In this document: one piece after another, positions 1 through 9,207 of the stretch | How the letters are laid out: the number at the start of each line of letters is the position of its first letter | Numbering within the stretch: position 1 is the first letter of the stretch | DNA from: Clostridium peptidivorans | GTDB lineage: Bacteria > Bacillota > Clostridia > Clostridiales > Clostridiaceae | Length of the DNA: 64,000 nt | Reading direction: 5' to 3' | NCBI RefSeq assembly: GCF_900205925.1 | Contig: NZ_OAOD01000005.1 | Coordinates: 124,001 to 188,000 of the forward strand | Translations under genes and position numbers: made by a program | Notes under the pieces: model-generated | The model's input: the letters and a program-made list of their open reading frames with translations, nothing else | What the model was told of the DNA's origin: nothing | Databases searched by the model: none

Positions 1-402
1 TATATTTATATAAGAATCATAACTTGAGAAAGGATCTGTAACAGATATTATCTTTATGTCATATAAAATCAAACACATTGCTGCCCCTATTTGAAGTAAT
101 AGCTTTATAATTGGTTTTAAATCATATTTATCATCTAAAAATCCTCCTATAACAATAATAGTGGCCCCTAGAATTATTCCTTTTTCTTGTTTAATTAAAT
201 GTCCATCTTTTAAAATCAGTGTAATGATAAAAGAAAAATATATTGCTAATCCTCCTAAAAGCGGAGTGGGCTTTTTGTGTACTCTTCTTTCATCTTTAGG
301 TACATCTATTGCATTTATTTTTATTGCTAACCTTTTTATTAAAGGAGTAAAAAGAAATGATAAGATCGCTGCAATCACTCCTAAGAAAAGCATATTATCC
401 AT
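1..402 (-). CDS. TagO/WecA-type undecaprenyl-phosphate glycosyl-1-phosphate transferase (partial, C-terminus outside window)
   Basis: I translated the reverse strand from an ATG at 402 (GGGGAG five bases upstream); the frame stays open to base 1, giving 134 residues of an incomplete protein. It starts with a membrane helix, followed by DVPKDERRVHKKPTPLLGG and then GGFLDDKYDLKPIIK, the cytoplasmic-loop motifs of the MraY/WecA/TagO superfamily. These enzymes move a sugar-1-phosphate from a UDP-sugar to undecaprenyl phosphate, starting teichoic acid or other surface polymers. It lies 14 bases downstream of the dCMP deaminase gene and is probably co-transcribed with it. Which sugar it uses cannot be decided here. 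Confidence 0.85.
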   Translation of the reverse strand, partial: MDNMLFLGVIAAILSFLFTPLIKRLAIKINAIDVPKDERRVHKKPTPLLGGLAIYFSFIITLILKDGHLIKQEKGIILGATIIVIGGFLDDKYDLKPIIKLLLQIGAAMCLILYDIKIISVTDPFSSYDSYINI

Positions 403-416
403 ATTTATCTCCCCAT

Positions 417-905
417 TTAATATGATCCATCTCCTGCAAGTGAATCATCATTTTCTATCCATTGATTTACAAGTATTTCTCTGAATTCTTCTTTAGTATC
501 TCGTATTACTACTTTATCAATTCCTGAATTAATTATAAATCTTTTGCATAAAGAACATGGAGATGCATTTTCTACAAATTCTCCTGTCTTTTCTTCCTTA
601 CCTACCAGGTACATAGTAGACCCTATCATATCCTGTCTTCTTGCAGAAATTATAGCATTTTGCTCAGCATGTACAGACCTACACAATTCATATCTTGTAC
701 CTCTAGGCACATTAAGTTGTTCTCTTCTGCAATATCCTAGATCACAACAATTAACTCTTCCACGGGGAGCACCAGTATATCCAGTTGACATAATTTCATC
801 ATTTTTTACTATTATAGCTGCAAAATTTCTTCTAAGACAGGTTCCCCTCTCTAGTACAGTTTCACATATATCAAGATAATAATTGTTTTTATCTATTCTA
901 TCCAT
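417..905 (-). CDS. comEB: dCMP deaminase (ComEB family)
   Basis: A 162-residue zinc-dependent deaminase. The zinc site is visible as HAE (catalytic Glu) followed by PCSLC, and the ARRNF-like region appears as CLRRNFAAIIVKND. The family converts dCMP to dUMP, feeding thymidylate synthesis. Length is normal for the family. It sits between upp (about 115 bases upstream, separated by a terminator) and a TagO-like gene downstream. The symbol follows the Bacillus homologue; a role in competence is not implied. Confidence 0.9.
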   Translation of the reverse strand: MDRIDKNNYYLDICETVLERGTCLRRNFAAIIVKNDEIMSTGYTGAPRGRVNCCDLGYCRREQLNVPRGTRYELCRSVHAEQNAIISARRQDMIGSTMYLVGKEEKTGEFVENASPCSLCKRFIINSGIDKVVIRDTKEEFREILVNQWIENDDSLAGDGSY

Positions 906-991
906 AGTTCCTCCATTATGTACAAATACTTAATACTACTATGTACTATTCTATACTAAAAAAATGCTAATTAAAAGTATAAGTAATTTAA

Positions 992-1015
992 AAGTCGGCT
1001 TAAATTAGCCGACTT
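992..1015 (-). terminator. Rho-independent terminator after upp
   Basis: A perfect 9-bp stem (AAGTCGGCT / AGCCGACTT) with a 6-base loop lies just beyond the upp stop codon; on the minus strand it is followed by a T-rich stretch (TTAAATTACTT). Confidence 0.75.
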
Positions 1016-1019
1016 AATA

Positions 1020-1649
1020 TTATTTAGTTCCAAACAATCTATCTCCTGCATCTCCTAGACCTGGTACTATATATCCCTGTTCATTTAATTTTTCATCTAT
1101 TCCAGCTACATATATATCCACATCTGGATGTACGTCCATAACAGCTTTTACTCCTTCTGGAGATGCTATAAGGCACATAAGCTTCATATTTTTTGCTCCC
1201 TTTTCCTTAAGAAGAGTTATAGCATCTATAGCAGATCCACCTGTAGCAAGCATAGGATCTGTAACTATTATATCTCTTTCTCCTATATCCTGTGGAAGCT
1301 TGCAGAAATATTCTACAGGTTTAAGTGTTTCTTCATCTCTATATAATCCTATATGTCCAACCTTTGCTGCTGGAATAAGTCTTAACATACCATCTACCAT
1401 ACCAAGACCTGCTCTAAGTATAGGAACTATGGCAACCTTTTTTCCTGATAATACTTTACATTTTGTTCTACATATAGGTGTTTCTATTTCTACTTCCTTT
1501 AATTGAAGATCTCTTGTTACTTCATAAGCCATAAGCATTGCTACTTCTTCTACTAATTCTCTAAAATCCTTAGAACCTGTATTCTTGTCTCTTATAAATG
1601 CAAGTTTGTGTAATATTAATGGATGGGCTATTTGTGTTACTTTACTCAT
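1020..1649 (-). CDS. upp: Uracil phosphoribosyltransferase
   Basis: 209 residues, full length. The PRPP-binding loop reads [12 protein letters not shown] and the uracil-binding C-terminus reads [18 protein letters not shown], both diagnostic for UPRTase. It makes UMP from uracil and PRPP in pyrimidine salvage. The gene follows rpiB by about 20 bases and ends at a clear hairpin terminator, so it is probably the last gene of the tsaC-ywlE-rpiB-upp run. Confidence 0.96.
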   Translation of the reverse strand: MSKVTQIAHPLILHKLAFIRDKNTGSKDFRELVEEVAMLMAYEVTRDLQLKEVEIETPICRTKCKVLSGKKVAIVPILRAGLGMVDGMLRLIPAAKVGHIGLYRDEETLKPVEYFCKLPQDIGERDIIVTDPMLATGGSAIDAITLLKEKGAKNMKLMCLIASPEGVKAVMDVHPDVDIYVAGIDEKLNEQGYIVPGLGDAGDRLFGTK

Positions 1650-1670
1650 TATTATTCCTCCCTATAATTC

Positions 1671-2120
1671 CTATTTATTATATTTTGCTTCTATATCAGA
1701 AATTTTATCTATTCTATTTTGATGCCTTCCACCTTGGAATCCGGCACTTAAAAATGTATCAACTATATCAAGTGCTAACCCTAAACCTACTACTCTTTGT
1801 CCTAATGCTAGTATATTAGCATTATTATGTTCTCTACAAGAATGCGCGCTAAATGTATCTGAACATAGCGCTGCTCTTATACCAGTAACCTTATTAGCTG
1901 CAATACTTATTCCTATTCCTGTTCCACATACAAGTATACCAAAATCAAAATTGTTGTTAGCTACTTCTTCTGCAACCTTTAAGGCATAATCTGGATAATC
2001 AATAGACTCCTCTGAAAAAGTTCCAAAATCCGTTAGCTCCATACCCTTGCTTTTTAAATGTTTTATTATTTCCTCTTTTAATGGAAATCCAGCATGATCA
2101 CTTCCTAATGCTATTTTCAT
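1671..2120 (-). CDS. rpiB: Ribose-5-phosphate isomerase B
   Basis: 149 residues from the ATG at 2120, which has GGAGGTG five bases upstream; an open frame extends 14 codons further but has no ribosome site. The N-terminus MKIALGSDHAGFPLKE and CGTGIGISIAANK are the RpiB/LacAB active-site motifs, with the catalytic Cys in CGTG. It interconverts ribose-5-phosphate and ribulose-5-phosphate. The neighbours ywlE, tsaC and upp are the usual Firmicute context. Confidence 0.95.
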   Translation of the reverse strand: MKIALGSDHAGFPLKEEIIKHLKSKGMELTDFGTFSEESIDYPDYALKVAEEVANNNFDFGILVCGTGIGISIAANKVTGIRAALCSDTFSAHSCREHNNANILALGQRVVGLGLALDIVDTFLSAGFQGGRHQNRIDKISDIEAKYNK

Positions 2121-2189
2121 AAAAACACCTCCAAAAATAATTATAATTCTTAGTTTACCCACAAAAAAGGAAGATAGGAGTAGCTATTT

Positions 2190-2639
2190 TTAGATACCTT
2201 TATCTTCCTTTAATTTATTCAATAATAATATAATATTATTTTTTAATTGCTCAAATGTATTTTTGTAAACAGAAATTGTGCCACCATAAGGGTCTAAAAT
2301 TTCACCTTCTATGCCGACAAAACTATTTAAAGAATATATGCTATTTTGGTATTTGGGATAAACTCTTTTTAAATAATCACATATACTTTCCGTCATAGTA
2401 AGTATAAGATTACTATCTTTAATATGTTCTTCTGTGAGCTGTACTGCTTTTCTGTCACTTATATCAATTTTTAAACTTTCCATAACAATAGCTGAAGAAT
2501 TTAAGGAGGTCTTACTACCATTTACTACAGCTACTCCTGCTGACAATCCTTGATGCAACTGTTCTGAGTAATGATTAAATATAGCTTCTGCCATACAACT
2601 TCTACAAGTATTACCTGTGCATATAAATAAAACCTTCAT
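2190..2639 (-). CDS. ywlE: Low-molecular-weight phosphatase, protein-arginine-phosphatase (YwlE) type
   Basis: 149 residues. The P-loop CTGNTCRS (residues 7-14) contains the nucleophilic Cys7 and Arg13; the general acid is in LDPYGG. Family knowledge: in YwlE a threonine at the position of Thr11 favours phospho-arginine over phospho-tyrosine, and this protein has that threonine. It would oppose an arginine kinase that marks proteins for Clp degradation. The kinase is not in this window, but a ClpE-like unfoldase is at 41.4-43.7 kb. Start ATG has AAGGAGG upstream. Confidence 0.85.
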   Translation of the reverse strand: MKVLFICTGNTCRSCMAEAIFNHYSEQLHQGLSAGVAVVNGSKTSLNSSAIVMESLKIDISDRKAVQLTEEHIKDSNLILTMTESICDYLKRVYPKYQNSIYSLNSFVGIEGEILDPYGGTISVYKNTFEQLKNNIILLLNKLKEDKGI

Positions 2640-2719
2640 AATTGCCTCCTTACTTTTTCTTTAACTATCAGTTCATCATTTTATATTAATACCAGCTCCA
2701 TGTCAATATGAACATAAAT

Positions 2720-3772
2720 TTATATAGATATTATATCAAAACCTGCTGATTTTTTTAACCTATTCATAACAGCAATTCCCATTCCTTTTTCTTCAAATGC
2801 TTCGGAAAGAATCACATCAACATTTTTATCATCAAACTTTCTTAATGTCTCAAATAAATTTTGTGCTATTATATTTATATTATTCCTGCTGCCCAAGGTT
2901 TCCACTATTGCATTATGATATTTATTTAAAGTTTCATCTGTAGCTATTACTCCTACATTTTTCCCTTCTTTGGTATACTTATTTATCAATTCATTAATCT
3001 TTGTTATAGTAAAATCTAAGTCACCTTGTATAACCTTTACCGGTGCCTTCGGCGCATAATGTCTATACTTCATCCCAGGAGCTTTAGGTTTTAATTTTTC
3101 TTCAGGTTTCTTCATTATAGCAGGATCTATATAAACTTCTTTTTCTACTTCCTTTAGCATTTCCAACGTAACTCCACCAGGTCTTAATATACATGGAGGA
3201 TACACCGTACAATCTATAATAGTAGATTCCACACCTACATTGGACTTTTCTCCTCCAATTATATAGTCAACTTTACCATTTAAGTCTTCTACACACCTTT
3301 CTAAATCTGTAGGACTAGGTCTTCCTGAAATATTAGCTGAAGGCGCTGCTATAGGCACTCCTGATGCTTTTATTATTTCTCTGGCCACTTCATTTGACGG
3401 CATTCTTATTCCTATGCTATCAAGTCCTGCACTAGTAGAATTAGGGATTTTGTTACTTTTAGGTAATATTATTGTTAAAGGTCCTGGCCAAAACTTTTTT
3501 ATAAACTTAAAAGCAACCTCTGGAACTTCCTGTACTAAGGTCTCTATATCAGATATTTCTGCAATGTGTACTATAAGAGGATTATCTTGCGGTCTTCCTT
3601 TAGCATCAAATATTTTTTTTACAGCTTTATCATCTAAAGCATTGGCTCCTAATCCATATACAGTTTCAGTTGGAAAGGCCACAAGGCCTCCATTTCTTAA
3701 AACATATCCTGCTTCTTTTATTGCTTCCTTATCTAAATTATTGTAATTTAACTTTACAACCTTTGTATTCAA
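2720..3772 (-). CDS. tsaC: Threonylcarbamoyl-AMP synthase (Sua5/YwlC)
   Basis: 350 residues, the long Sua5 form: an N-terminal YrdC domain (GGLVAFPTETVYGLGANA, KGRPQDNPLIVHI) plus a C-terminal Sua5 domain after a linker near residue 215. It makes threonylcarbamoyl-AMP from threonine, bicarbonate and ATP for the t6A37 modification of ANN-decoding tRNAs. The start is a TTG at 3772, chosen because GGAGATG lies six bases upstream. Next gene downstream is ywlE. Confidence 0.93.
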   Translation of the reverse strand: MNTKVVKLNYNNLDKEAIKEAGYVLRNGGLVAFPTETVYGLGANALDDKAVKKIFDAKGRPQDNPLIVHIAEISDIETLVQEVPEVAFKFIKKFWPGPLTIILPKSNKIPNSTSAGLDSIGIRMPSNEVAREIIKASGVPIAAPSANISGRPSPTDLERCVEDLNGKVDYIIGGEKSNVGVESTIIDCTVYPPCILRPGGVTLEMLKEVEKEVYIDPAIMKKPEEKLKPKAPGMKYRHYAPKAPVKVIQGDLDFTITKINELINKYTKEGKNVGVIATDETLNKYHNAIVETLGSRNNINIIAQNLFETLRKFDDKNVDVILSEAFEEKGMGIAVMNRLKKSAGFDIISI

Positions 3773-3807
3773 AGATTACATCTCCTTCTAAAGTTATTGT
3801 TCTGATA

Positions 3808-4527
3808 CTACAACAACGTGATTATAGCAAGTCCTACAATTATACCTAAAAGTGTTCCAAATGTAGTAGTTATTCCTTCCCAAAGCTTATTAGATTCTGG
3901 TATCATTTCTCCACATACTACATATAACATTATTCCTGAAGCAAATGACAAACTTATTCCTAGTGCACTTTGAGAAATATTTCCTATGTATAATCCGATG
4001 AAATTTCCAAATATAGTAGGCACTGCAGTAAGGAAAGTATATATAATTATTTTTAACACCTTAGTTTTTGAAGCCATAAGCGGTGCTGCAACCGCTAGCC
4101 CCTCAGGAATATCATGTAACGCTATTATTATGCTCATTTTTATTCCCAGTAATCCTCCTGTAGCGAAACCACATCCCATTATAATTCCTTCAGGTAAATT
4201 GTGCATCATAAGCCCTATAGCCGTAATGAAAGCTATTTTTGCGTGCTTATCTATTTTCTTTTCCTCAGTTTTTTTATCTATAAATGCTACTGTTATTATT
4301 CCCATAATACAGCATATAATCGTATATACAAAGCTCCACTTACTTAGTGCTTCTGGAATTAAATCAAAGACTACCACAGCAAGCATTAATCCTCCAGAAA
4401 ATCCTATAAGCCATCCTAATGTTTTATTCGAAGGATTCCTTATAAAAATAGCTATAAAGGACCCGATAAGAGTACCCGCTACTGCCACTATACTTCCTAT
4501 GAGTATTATTAAATATAGGTTATTCAC
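3808..4527 (-). CDS. ZIP family metal transporter
   Basis: 239 residues with about seven or eight hydrophobic segments. The paired metal-binding motifs HNLPEGI (helix IV) and HDIPEGL (helix V) are the ZIP signature, so it probably imports Zn2+ or a related divalent metal across the cytoplasmic membrane. A GTG start is indicated by AAGGTGG six bases upstream. It closely resembles the ZupT/GufA branch; the metal cannot be read from sequence. Confidence 0.88.
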   Translation of the reverse strand: MNNLYLIILIGSIVAVAGTLIGSFIAIFIRNPSNKTLGWLIGFSGGLMLAVVVFDLIPEALSKWSFVYTIICCIMGIITVAFIDKKTEEKKIDKHAKIAFITAIGLMMHNLPEGIIMGCGFATGGLLGIKMSIIIALHDIPEGLAVAAPLMASKTKVLKIIIYTFLTAVPTIFGNFIGLYIGNISQSALGISLSFASGIMLYVVCGEMIPESNKLWEGITTTFGTLLGIIVGLAIITLL

Positions 4528-4592
4528 TTTAAACCACCTTTTAAAAATATTATCTATATAGATATATTTAACTGTGGTTTTATTTATTCTAT

Positions 4593-5195
4593 TTATAATG
4601 ATTCCCTATATTCTTTTATTCTATCTATAGCTTCATAAGTAAATTCTGCATTTACACATCTTTTGTATATCATATCTAAAAGGAGATATTTATGAAGTTT
4701 TCCCTTTTTTATAATTGTAAAAAAATATGACTTCTCAGGATGAAGCACTTTTCTCTTTTTATAGCAGTGTGCTACATAAGGATGTAGCTTGAATAGCTTA
4801 GCATTAACAGGTACTACATATTCATTTCTAAATTTCGATGAGGTAATCATTATAATTTCAAAATCTTCTTTTCCATCGGACTTTCTTTTGAAATTTTCAG
4901 CATGTACTATTTCAATTTTATCGCATAGCATGTTAATTTTTTTCTTAAACAATCCTAATTCTATATAGAGCCTGTAATTTTCTATAATTTCAAATTTAAT
5001 ATGCTCATTATGCTGTTTTACAAGCATGGATATTATAATTAAAAACTGTATTATACCTGCATATACAATATAAAACAATGACAGTTTTTTAGTATAAATC
5101 AGTATAGCGGGGATTATAAAAAAAATAAAGCACATTATAAGCATAAATCTTTTATAAGACTTTTGTTGCTTTCTAATGGCTTTATTTATATTCAT
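4593..5195 (-). CDS. Uncharacterised membrane protein, two N-terminal helices
   Basis: 200 residues that I do not recognise. Two hydrophobic segments (about residues 17-35 and 40-58) follow a basic N-terminus; the rest is a soluble domain rich in Lys, His and Tyr, without a known catalytic motif. It has a good ribosome site (GAGAGAGGGG) and lies between prfA and the ZIP gene, all on one strand, so it is probably expressed. Topology suggests a cytoplasmic C-terminal domain anchored by a hairpin. Confidence 0.6.
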   Translation of the reverse strand: MNINKAIRKQQKSYKRFMLIMCFIFFIIPAILIYTKKLSLFYIVYAGIIQFLIIISMLVKQHNEHIKFEIIENYRLYIELGLFKKKINMLCDKIEIVHAENFKRKSDGKEDFEIIMITSSKFRNEYVVPVNAKLFKLHPYVAHCYKKRKVLHPEKSYFFTIIKKGKLHKYLLLDMIYKRCVNAEFTYEAIDRIKEYRESL

Positions 5196-5220
5196 AATGC
5201 CCCTCTCTCTCTTTTAATAA

Positions 5221-6294
5221 TTAGTTTCCACCTAAAGCCTTCATCTTTTCTGCCTGTTCAACCGTTATAAGTGAATCTATGATTTCATCTATGTCTCCAT
5301 CCAAGAAAGATTCTAATCTATATAATGTAACTCCAATTCTATGATCAGTAACTCTTCCCTGTGGATAGTTATAGGTTCTTATTCTTTCACTTCTATCTCC
5401 AGTACCTACTTGACTTTTTCTATCTTCTGCAATGCCTGCACTTCTTTCCGCTTGAAGTCTATCAAACAATCTGGACTTTAATACTTTCATAGCCTTTTCC
5501 TTGTTTTTAAGCTGTGATTTTTCATCTTGACAAGAAACTACAAGTCCTGTAGGGAGATGAGTAATTCTCACTGCTGAATCCGTAGTATTAACACACTGTC
5601 CACCATGTCCTGATGCTCTAAATACATCTATTCTTAGATCATTAGCATTTATCTCTACTTCTACATCTTCTACTTCTGGTAAAACTGCAACTGTGGCTGT
5701 TGAGGTGTGAATTCTTCCACTTGATTCAGTATCAGGAACCCTTTGAACTCTATGAGCTCCACTTTCATACTTTAATCTGCTATATGCACCATTCCCCTTT
5801 AGCATAAATACAACTTCCTTAAGTCCACCTAAATCAGTTTCATTAACGCTCATAGGTTCTATTCTCCAGCCAACTCTTTCTGCATATCTTGTGTACATTC
5901 TAAATAAATTTGTAGCAAATAAAGCTGCTTCCTCACCGCCAGCTCCAGCTCTTATTTCTACAAATACATTTTTATCATCGTTAGGGTCTTTAGGAAGCAT
6001 TAATATTTTAAGTTCTTGTTCAAGATCTTCTTGCCTTTGGGAAAGCTCTTTTAATTCTTCCTGTAGCATCTCTCTAAGTTCCCTATCTGATTCTTCTTGT
6101 AGCATTTCTTTATCTGTACTTATATCATCTATAACTTTTTTATACTCTTTATATTTATTAACCACTGCTTCTAAGTCTGAATGTTCTTTGCAAAGCTTCT
6201 GCCACTCTTTTTGGTTTGTCATTACGCTTGGGTCACTTATCTTTATGGATAACTCTTCATATTTATTTTCTATAAAATCAAGTCTTTCTAACAT
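5221..6294 (-). CDS. prfA: Peptide chain release factor 1
   Basis: 357 residues from the ATG at 6294 ([15 protein letters not shown]), preceded by GGAGTG; the open frame starts 11 codons earlier without a ribosome site. The peptidyl-hydrolysis motif GGQ is in [15 protein letters not shown]. The stop-codon recognition tripeptide region reads [13 protein letters not shown], i.e. P-D-T where E. coli has P-A-T. It releases peptides at UAA and UAG. prmC, whose product methylates this GGQ glutamine, is directly upstream. Confidence 0.96.
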   Translation of the reverse strand: MLERLDFIENKYEELSIKISDPSVMTNQKEWQKLCKEHSDLEAVVNKYKEYKKVIDDISTDKEMLQEESDRELREMLQEELKELSQRQEDLEQELKILMLPKDPNDDKNVFVEIRAGAGGEEAALFATNLFRMYTRYAERVGWRIEPMSVNETDLGGLKEVVFMLKGNGAYSRLKYESGAHRVQRVPDTESSGRIHTSTATVAVLPEVEDVEVEINANDLRIDVFRASGHGGQCVNTTDSAVRITHLPTGLVVSCQDEKSQLKNKEKAMKVLKSRLFDRLQAERSAGIAEDRKSQVGTGDRSERIRTYNYPQGRVTDHRIGVTLYRLESFLDGDIDEIIDSLITVEQAEKMKALGGN

Positions 6295-6387
6295 AAACTT
6301 TATCACTCCGTTATTATATTTTAACAACTAACAATTATATCACAATATATACACTTAAATCAAATATATTGTTTGGCACCTAATGCA

Positions 6388-7263
6388 TTATTTATAATTT
6401 AAGTAGGCTGTTATTACCCTATCATTCCCTGCTAAATCTTTATAGCATTCTATAGTGTGAAAACCACTATTTTTAAGAATTTCAGTTACAGCTTCTCGTT
6501 GATCATGTCCTATCTCTAGAGCAATAAGTCCATGATTTTTCAAAACTCCTTTACTTTCCAATGCAATTCTTCTATAAAAATAAAGTCCATCTTCTCCTCC
6601 ATCTAAAGCTTCATATGGCTCATAATCTTTAACATCTTCCATAAGGCTCGGGATAACATCTTTTCTTATATAAGGAGGATTAGAAACTATAACATCATAC
6701 ATAGACCTATTTTTTATTGCCACTTCAAGTAAATCGCTTTTATATACTTTTACTCTATGCGTTATTTCCTGAAGACTTGCATTTTCCTTAGCAACTTCAT
6801 AAGCTGTGTTTGAAATGTCAAAACAGTCTACATTGGTATTAGGACAATAAACAGCTATAGACACTCCTATAGCCCCACTGCCACAACATACATCTGCTAT
6901 ATCTAAATAGTTATTTTTATTAATGATCGATATTACATTTTCTACTAATATCTCTGTATCAGGACGAGGAATAAGTACACCCTCTTTAACTTTAAAGTTA
7001 AGTCCCATAAATTCAGTATAGCCTAATATATACTTAATAGGCATTTTATTTTTTCTAAGCTTAATTAATTCAAAATATTCTTCAGCTTCCTTGGATGATA
7101 TTTTAAAATCTCTGTTAACCATTATAAATAATTTATCTTTATTTATAATTTTACTCAATAGAAGCTGAGAATCAAGTATATAACTAACATTATTTGATTT
7201 CTTAAGAATTTTATACCCACACTCTAAAACTTTTCCTATTGTGTAAACTTCCCTTGTATCCAT
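6388..7263 (-). CDS. prmC: Release factor glutamine methyltransferase
   Basis: 291 residues. The NPPY catalytic motif (SNPPYIRKD) and the SAM-binding region DVCCGSGAIGVSIA are plain. PrmC (HemK) N5-methylates the GGQ glutamine of release factors, and the gene precedes prfA as in many Firmicutes. Its ATG directly follows the stop codon of the YqhQ-like gene, so translation is probably coupled. Confidence 0.95.
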   Translation of the reverse strand: MDTREVYTIGKVLECGYKILKKSNNVSYILDSQLLLSKIINKDKLFIMVNRDFKISSKEAEEYFELIKLRKNKMPIKYILGYTEFMGLNFKVKEGVLIPRPDTEILVENVISIINKNNYLDIADVCCGSGAIGVSIAVYCPNTNVDCFDISNTAYEVAKENASLQEITHRVKVYKSDLLEVAIKNRSMYDVIVSNPPYIRKDVIPSLMEDVKDYEPYEALDGGEDGLYFYRRIALESKGVLKNHGLIALEIGHDQREAVTEILKNSGFHTIECYKDLAGNDRVITAYLNYK

Positions 7264-8196
7264 TTATTGACTTTCTCCATTCTCCATCACATCAATACCT
7301 TCAGCTAATTTAATTGCCTTAATAGCTACTTCTAATTGACTTAAATCCGGCTCCCTAGTAGTTAATTTTTGAAGCATTAGTCCTGGGTAAGCTATAATGC
7401 TTGATAAATTACTCTTGCTCTTTCCTAGCCACTTTATAAGCTCATAAGTTATCCCTGATACAAATGGCAGTAACGCTATTCTCCAAAGCACATTTTCCCA
7501 CCAAGAATTCCAACCCACTGCTGAAAATAATATTATACTTACTATCATTACCAAAAACATAAAATTAGTTCCACAGCGAGGATGAAAGCGAGGATATTTT
7601 TTTGCTTTTTCAGCTATAAGCTCATCATCATGTTCATAGCAAAATATAGTCTTATGCTCTGCTCCGTGATACTCAAAAACCCTCTTTATATCCTCCAATT
7701 TCCCTATAATATATAAATAAGCTAAAAATATGCCTACCCTTATTATTCCTTCTATTATATTTAACACAATTGTACTTTCTATTCCTAAAAGCTTAAATCC
7801 ACTTGCAATTAAATTAGGCAATATAAAAAATAAAAGAACTGAAAAAATCAACGAAACAATAAGACTTATACTTGCTATTATACTGTCGCCTTTTTCTTTA
7901 AATTTATTTTCAAACCACTTATCAAAGGTAGATTTGTTTTCCTCTTCCTCTTCAAAAAATGAAGCTGAATAATTTAAGGTTTTTATGCCTATTATCAAGG
8001 ATTCTATTAGAGATACAAATCCCCTTATAACTGGTATACTAAAAAACTTATTTCTTTTTGAATAAGGTACAAATTCTTCTAAGTTTACTTCTATCTCTCC
8101 GTTTTCTTTTCTCACAGCAGTAGCAATACCCTTACTTCCTCTCATCATTACACCTTCAATGACTGCTTGTCCTCCTACTGTACATTTCTTCTTCAT
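7264..8196 (-). CDS. DUF1385 (YqhQ-like) membrane protein
   Basis: 310 residues beginning KCTVGGQAVIEGVMMRG, the DUF1385 signature, with further motifs HGAEHKTIFCYE and FHPRCGTNF. Several hydrophobic helices occupy residues 115-160 and 210-250. Function is not established for the family; the conserved His and Cys residues suggest metal binding or catalysis at the membrane face. It is close-packed between tdk (4-base gap) and prmC (no gap), with GAGAGGTG before its ATG. Confidence 0.85.
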   Translation of the reverse strand: MKKKCTVGGQAVIEGVMMRGSKGIATAVRKENGEIEVNLEEFVPYSKRNKFFSIPVIRGFVSLIESLIIGIKTLNYSASFFEEEEENKSTFDKWFENKFKEKGDSIIASISLIVSLIFSVLLFFILPNLIASGFKLLGIESTIVLNIIEGIIRVGIFLAYLYIIGKLEDIKRVFEYHGAEHKTIFCYEHDDELIAEKAKKYPRFHPRCGTNFMFLVMIVSIILFSAVGWNSWWENVLWRIALLPFVSGITYELIKWLGKSKSNLSSIIAYPGLMLQKLTTREPDLSQLEVAIKAIKLAEGIDVMENGESQ

Positions 8197-8200
8197 TGCT

Positions 8201-8782
8201 TCACCTCTCTTCTAAAACAACGTGACATTTTCTGCATCTAGCTTCATAAGACTCCTTAGCTCCTACAAGAACTATAGGTTCATCATAACTTGCTGGCTTA
8301 CCATTTATAAGTCTTTGAGTTCTAGTAGCTGGATTCCCACATTTCATACATATAGCTTGAATTTTATCTACAAATTCTGCAACGGCCATAAGTTTTGGAA
8401 TAGGCCCAAAAGGTTCTCCTCTAAAATCCATATCAAGACCTGCACAAATTATTCTTTTATCCCTATCAGCTAAGTAATTTACTACCTTTACTATATTTTC
8501 ATCAAAAAATTGAATCTCGTCTATAGCTATTACTTGAACATCTTCATCAATCAATTCGATTATTTGATTACTAACTGTTACAGGTATAGCATCTTCTTTA
8601 TCTCCACAATGAGAAACTACATCTTCTTTACTGTATCTATTATCAATTTCAGGCTTAAAGACCTGAACCTTTTGCTTAGCAATCTTAGCTCTTCGTATTC
8701 TTCTTATAAGTTCTTCTGATTTACCACTATACATCGGTCCTATAATTAGCTCTATCCAGCCATGATTTTTTGGTCCATACAT
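8201..8782 (-). CDS. tdk: Thymidine kinase
   Basis: 193 residues from the ATG at 8782 (GGGGGG eight bases upstream). Walker A is [14 protein letters not shown], the DEIQFF lasso/Walker B motif follows, and zinc ligands are CMKCG and CRKCH, as in bacterial type II thymidine kinases. It phosphorylates thymidine to dTMP. An upstream in-frame extension of 17 codons is unsupported. It heads the minus-strand run tdk-DUF1385-prmC-prfA. Confidence 0.95.
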   Translation of the reverse strand: MYGPKNHGWIELIIGPMYSGKSEELIRRIRRAKIAKQKVQVFKPEIDNRYSKEDVVSHCGDKEDAIPVTVSNQIIELIDEDVQVIAIDEIQFFDENIVKVVNYLADRDKRIICAGLDMDFRGEPFGPIPKLMAVAEFVDKIQAICMKCGNPATRTQRLINGKPASYDEPIVLVGAKESYEARCRKCHVVLEER

Positions 8783-8864
8783 AGAAATCCCCCCAGTCTT
8801 TAATAAACAAATATAATTGTAACAGAGAAGCATAATATAATAAAGAGGAAATAATTAAATATTA

Positions 8865-8894
8865 TTGACTTGTAAACAAACACTGTGTTATAAT
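8865..8894 (+). promoter_or_regulatory. SigmaA-type promoter of rpmE
   Basis: TTGACT (8865-8870), an 18-base spacer and TATAAT (8889-8894). The transcript leader would hold a short hairpin at 8907-8931 (AATTC-GGAC / GTCT-A-GAATT) before the ribosome site. Confidence 0.75.
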
Positions 8895-8950
8895 TTAGTA
8901 GTTAAAAATTCGGACGATAAAGTCTAGAATTCACGAGAGAGGTGAAAAAC

Positions 8951-9163
8951 ATGAGAGAAGGCATACATCCAGACTACCATCATGATGCAGTAGTTAAGTG
9001 TGCATGTGGAAACACTTTTACAACTGGTTCTACTAATAAAGAACTAAAGGTTGAAATATGTTCTAAATGCCATCCATTCTTCACTGGCAAGCAGAAGATC
9101 GTTGATGCTGGCGGAAGAGTTGATAAGTTCATGAAGAAATTCAACTTAAAGAACGAAGAATAA
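8951..9163 (+). CDS. rpmE: 50S ribosomal protein L31
   Basis: 70 residues. The ATG at 8951 is preferred over a GTG at 8942 because the AGAGAGGTG ribosome site overlaps that GTG. This is the zinc-binding (C+) form: CACGNTF and CSKCHPF supply four cysteines. It is a monocistronic unit on the opposite strand from its neighbours, with its own consensus promoter and a strong terminator. Confidence 0.97.
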   Translation: MREGIHPDYHHDAVVKCACGNTFTTGSTNKELKVEICSKCHPFFTGKQKIVDAGGRVDKFMKKFNLKNEE

Positions 9164-9175
9164 TTTTTATAATAA

Positions 9176-9207
9176 ATAAACCCGAATAAATTCGGGTTTA
9201 TTTTTTT
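9176..9207. terminator. Bidirectional terminator between rpmE and rho
   Basis: Stem ATAAACCCGAA / TTCGGGTTTAT with a 4-base loop, followed by T7 on the plus strand and by a T-rich run on the minus strand. It serves both convergent genes and touches the rho stop codon. Confidence 0.88.
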
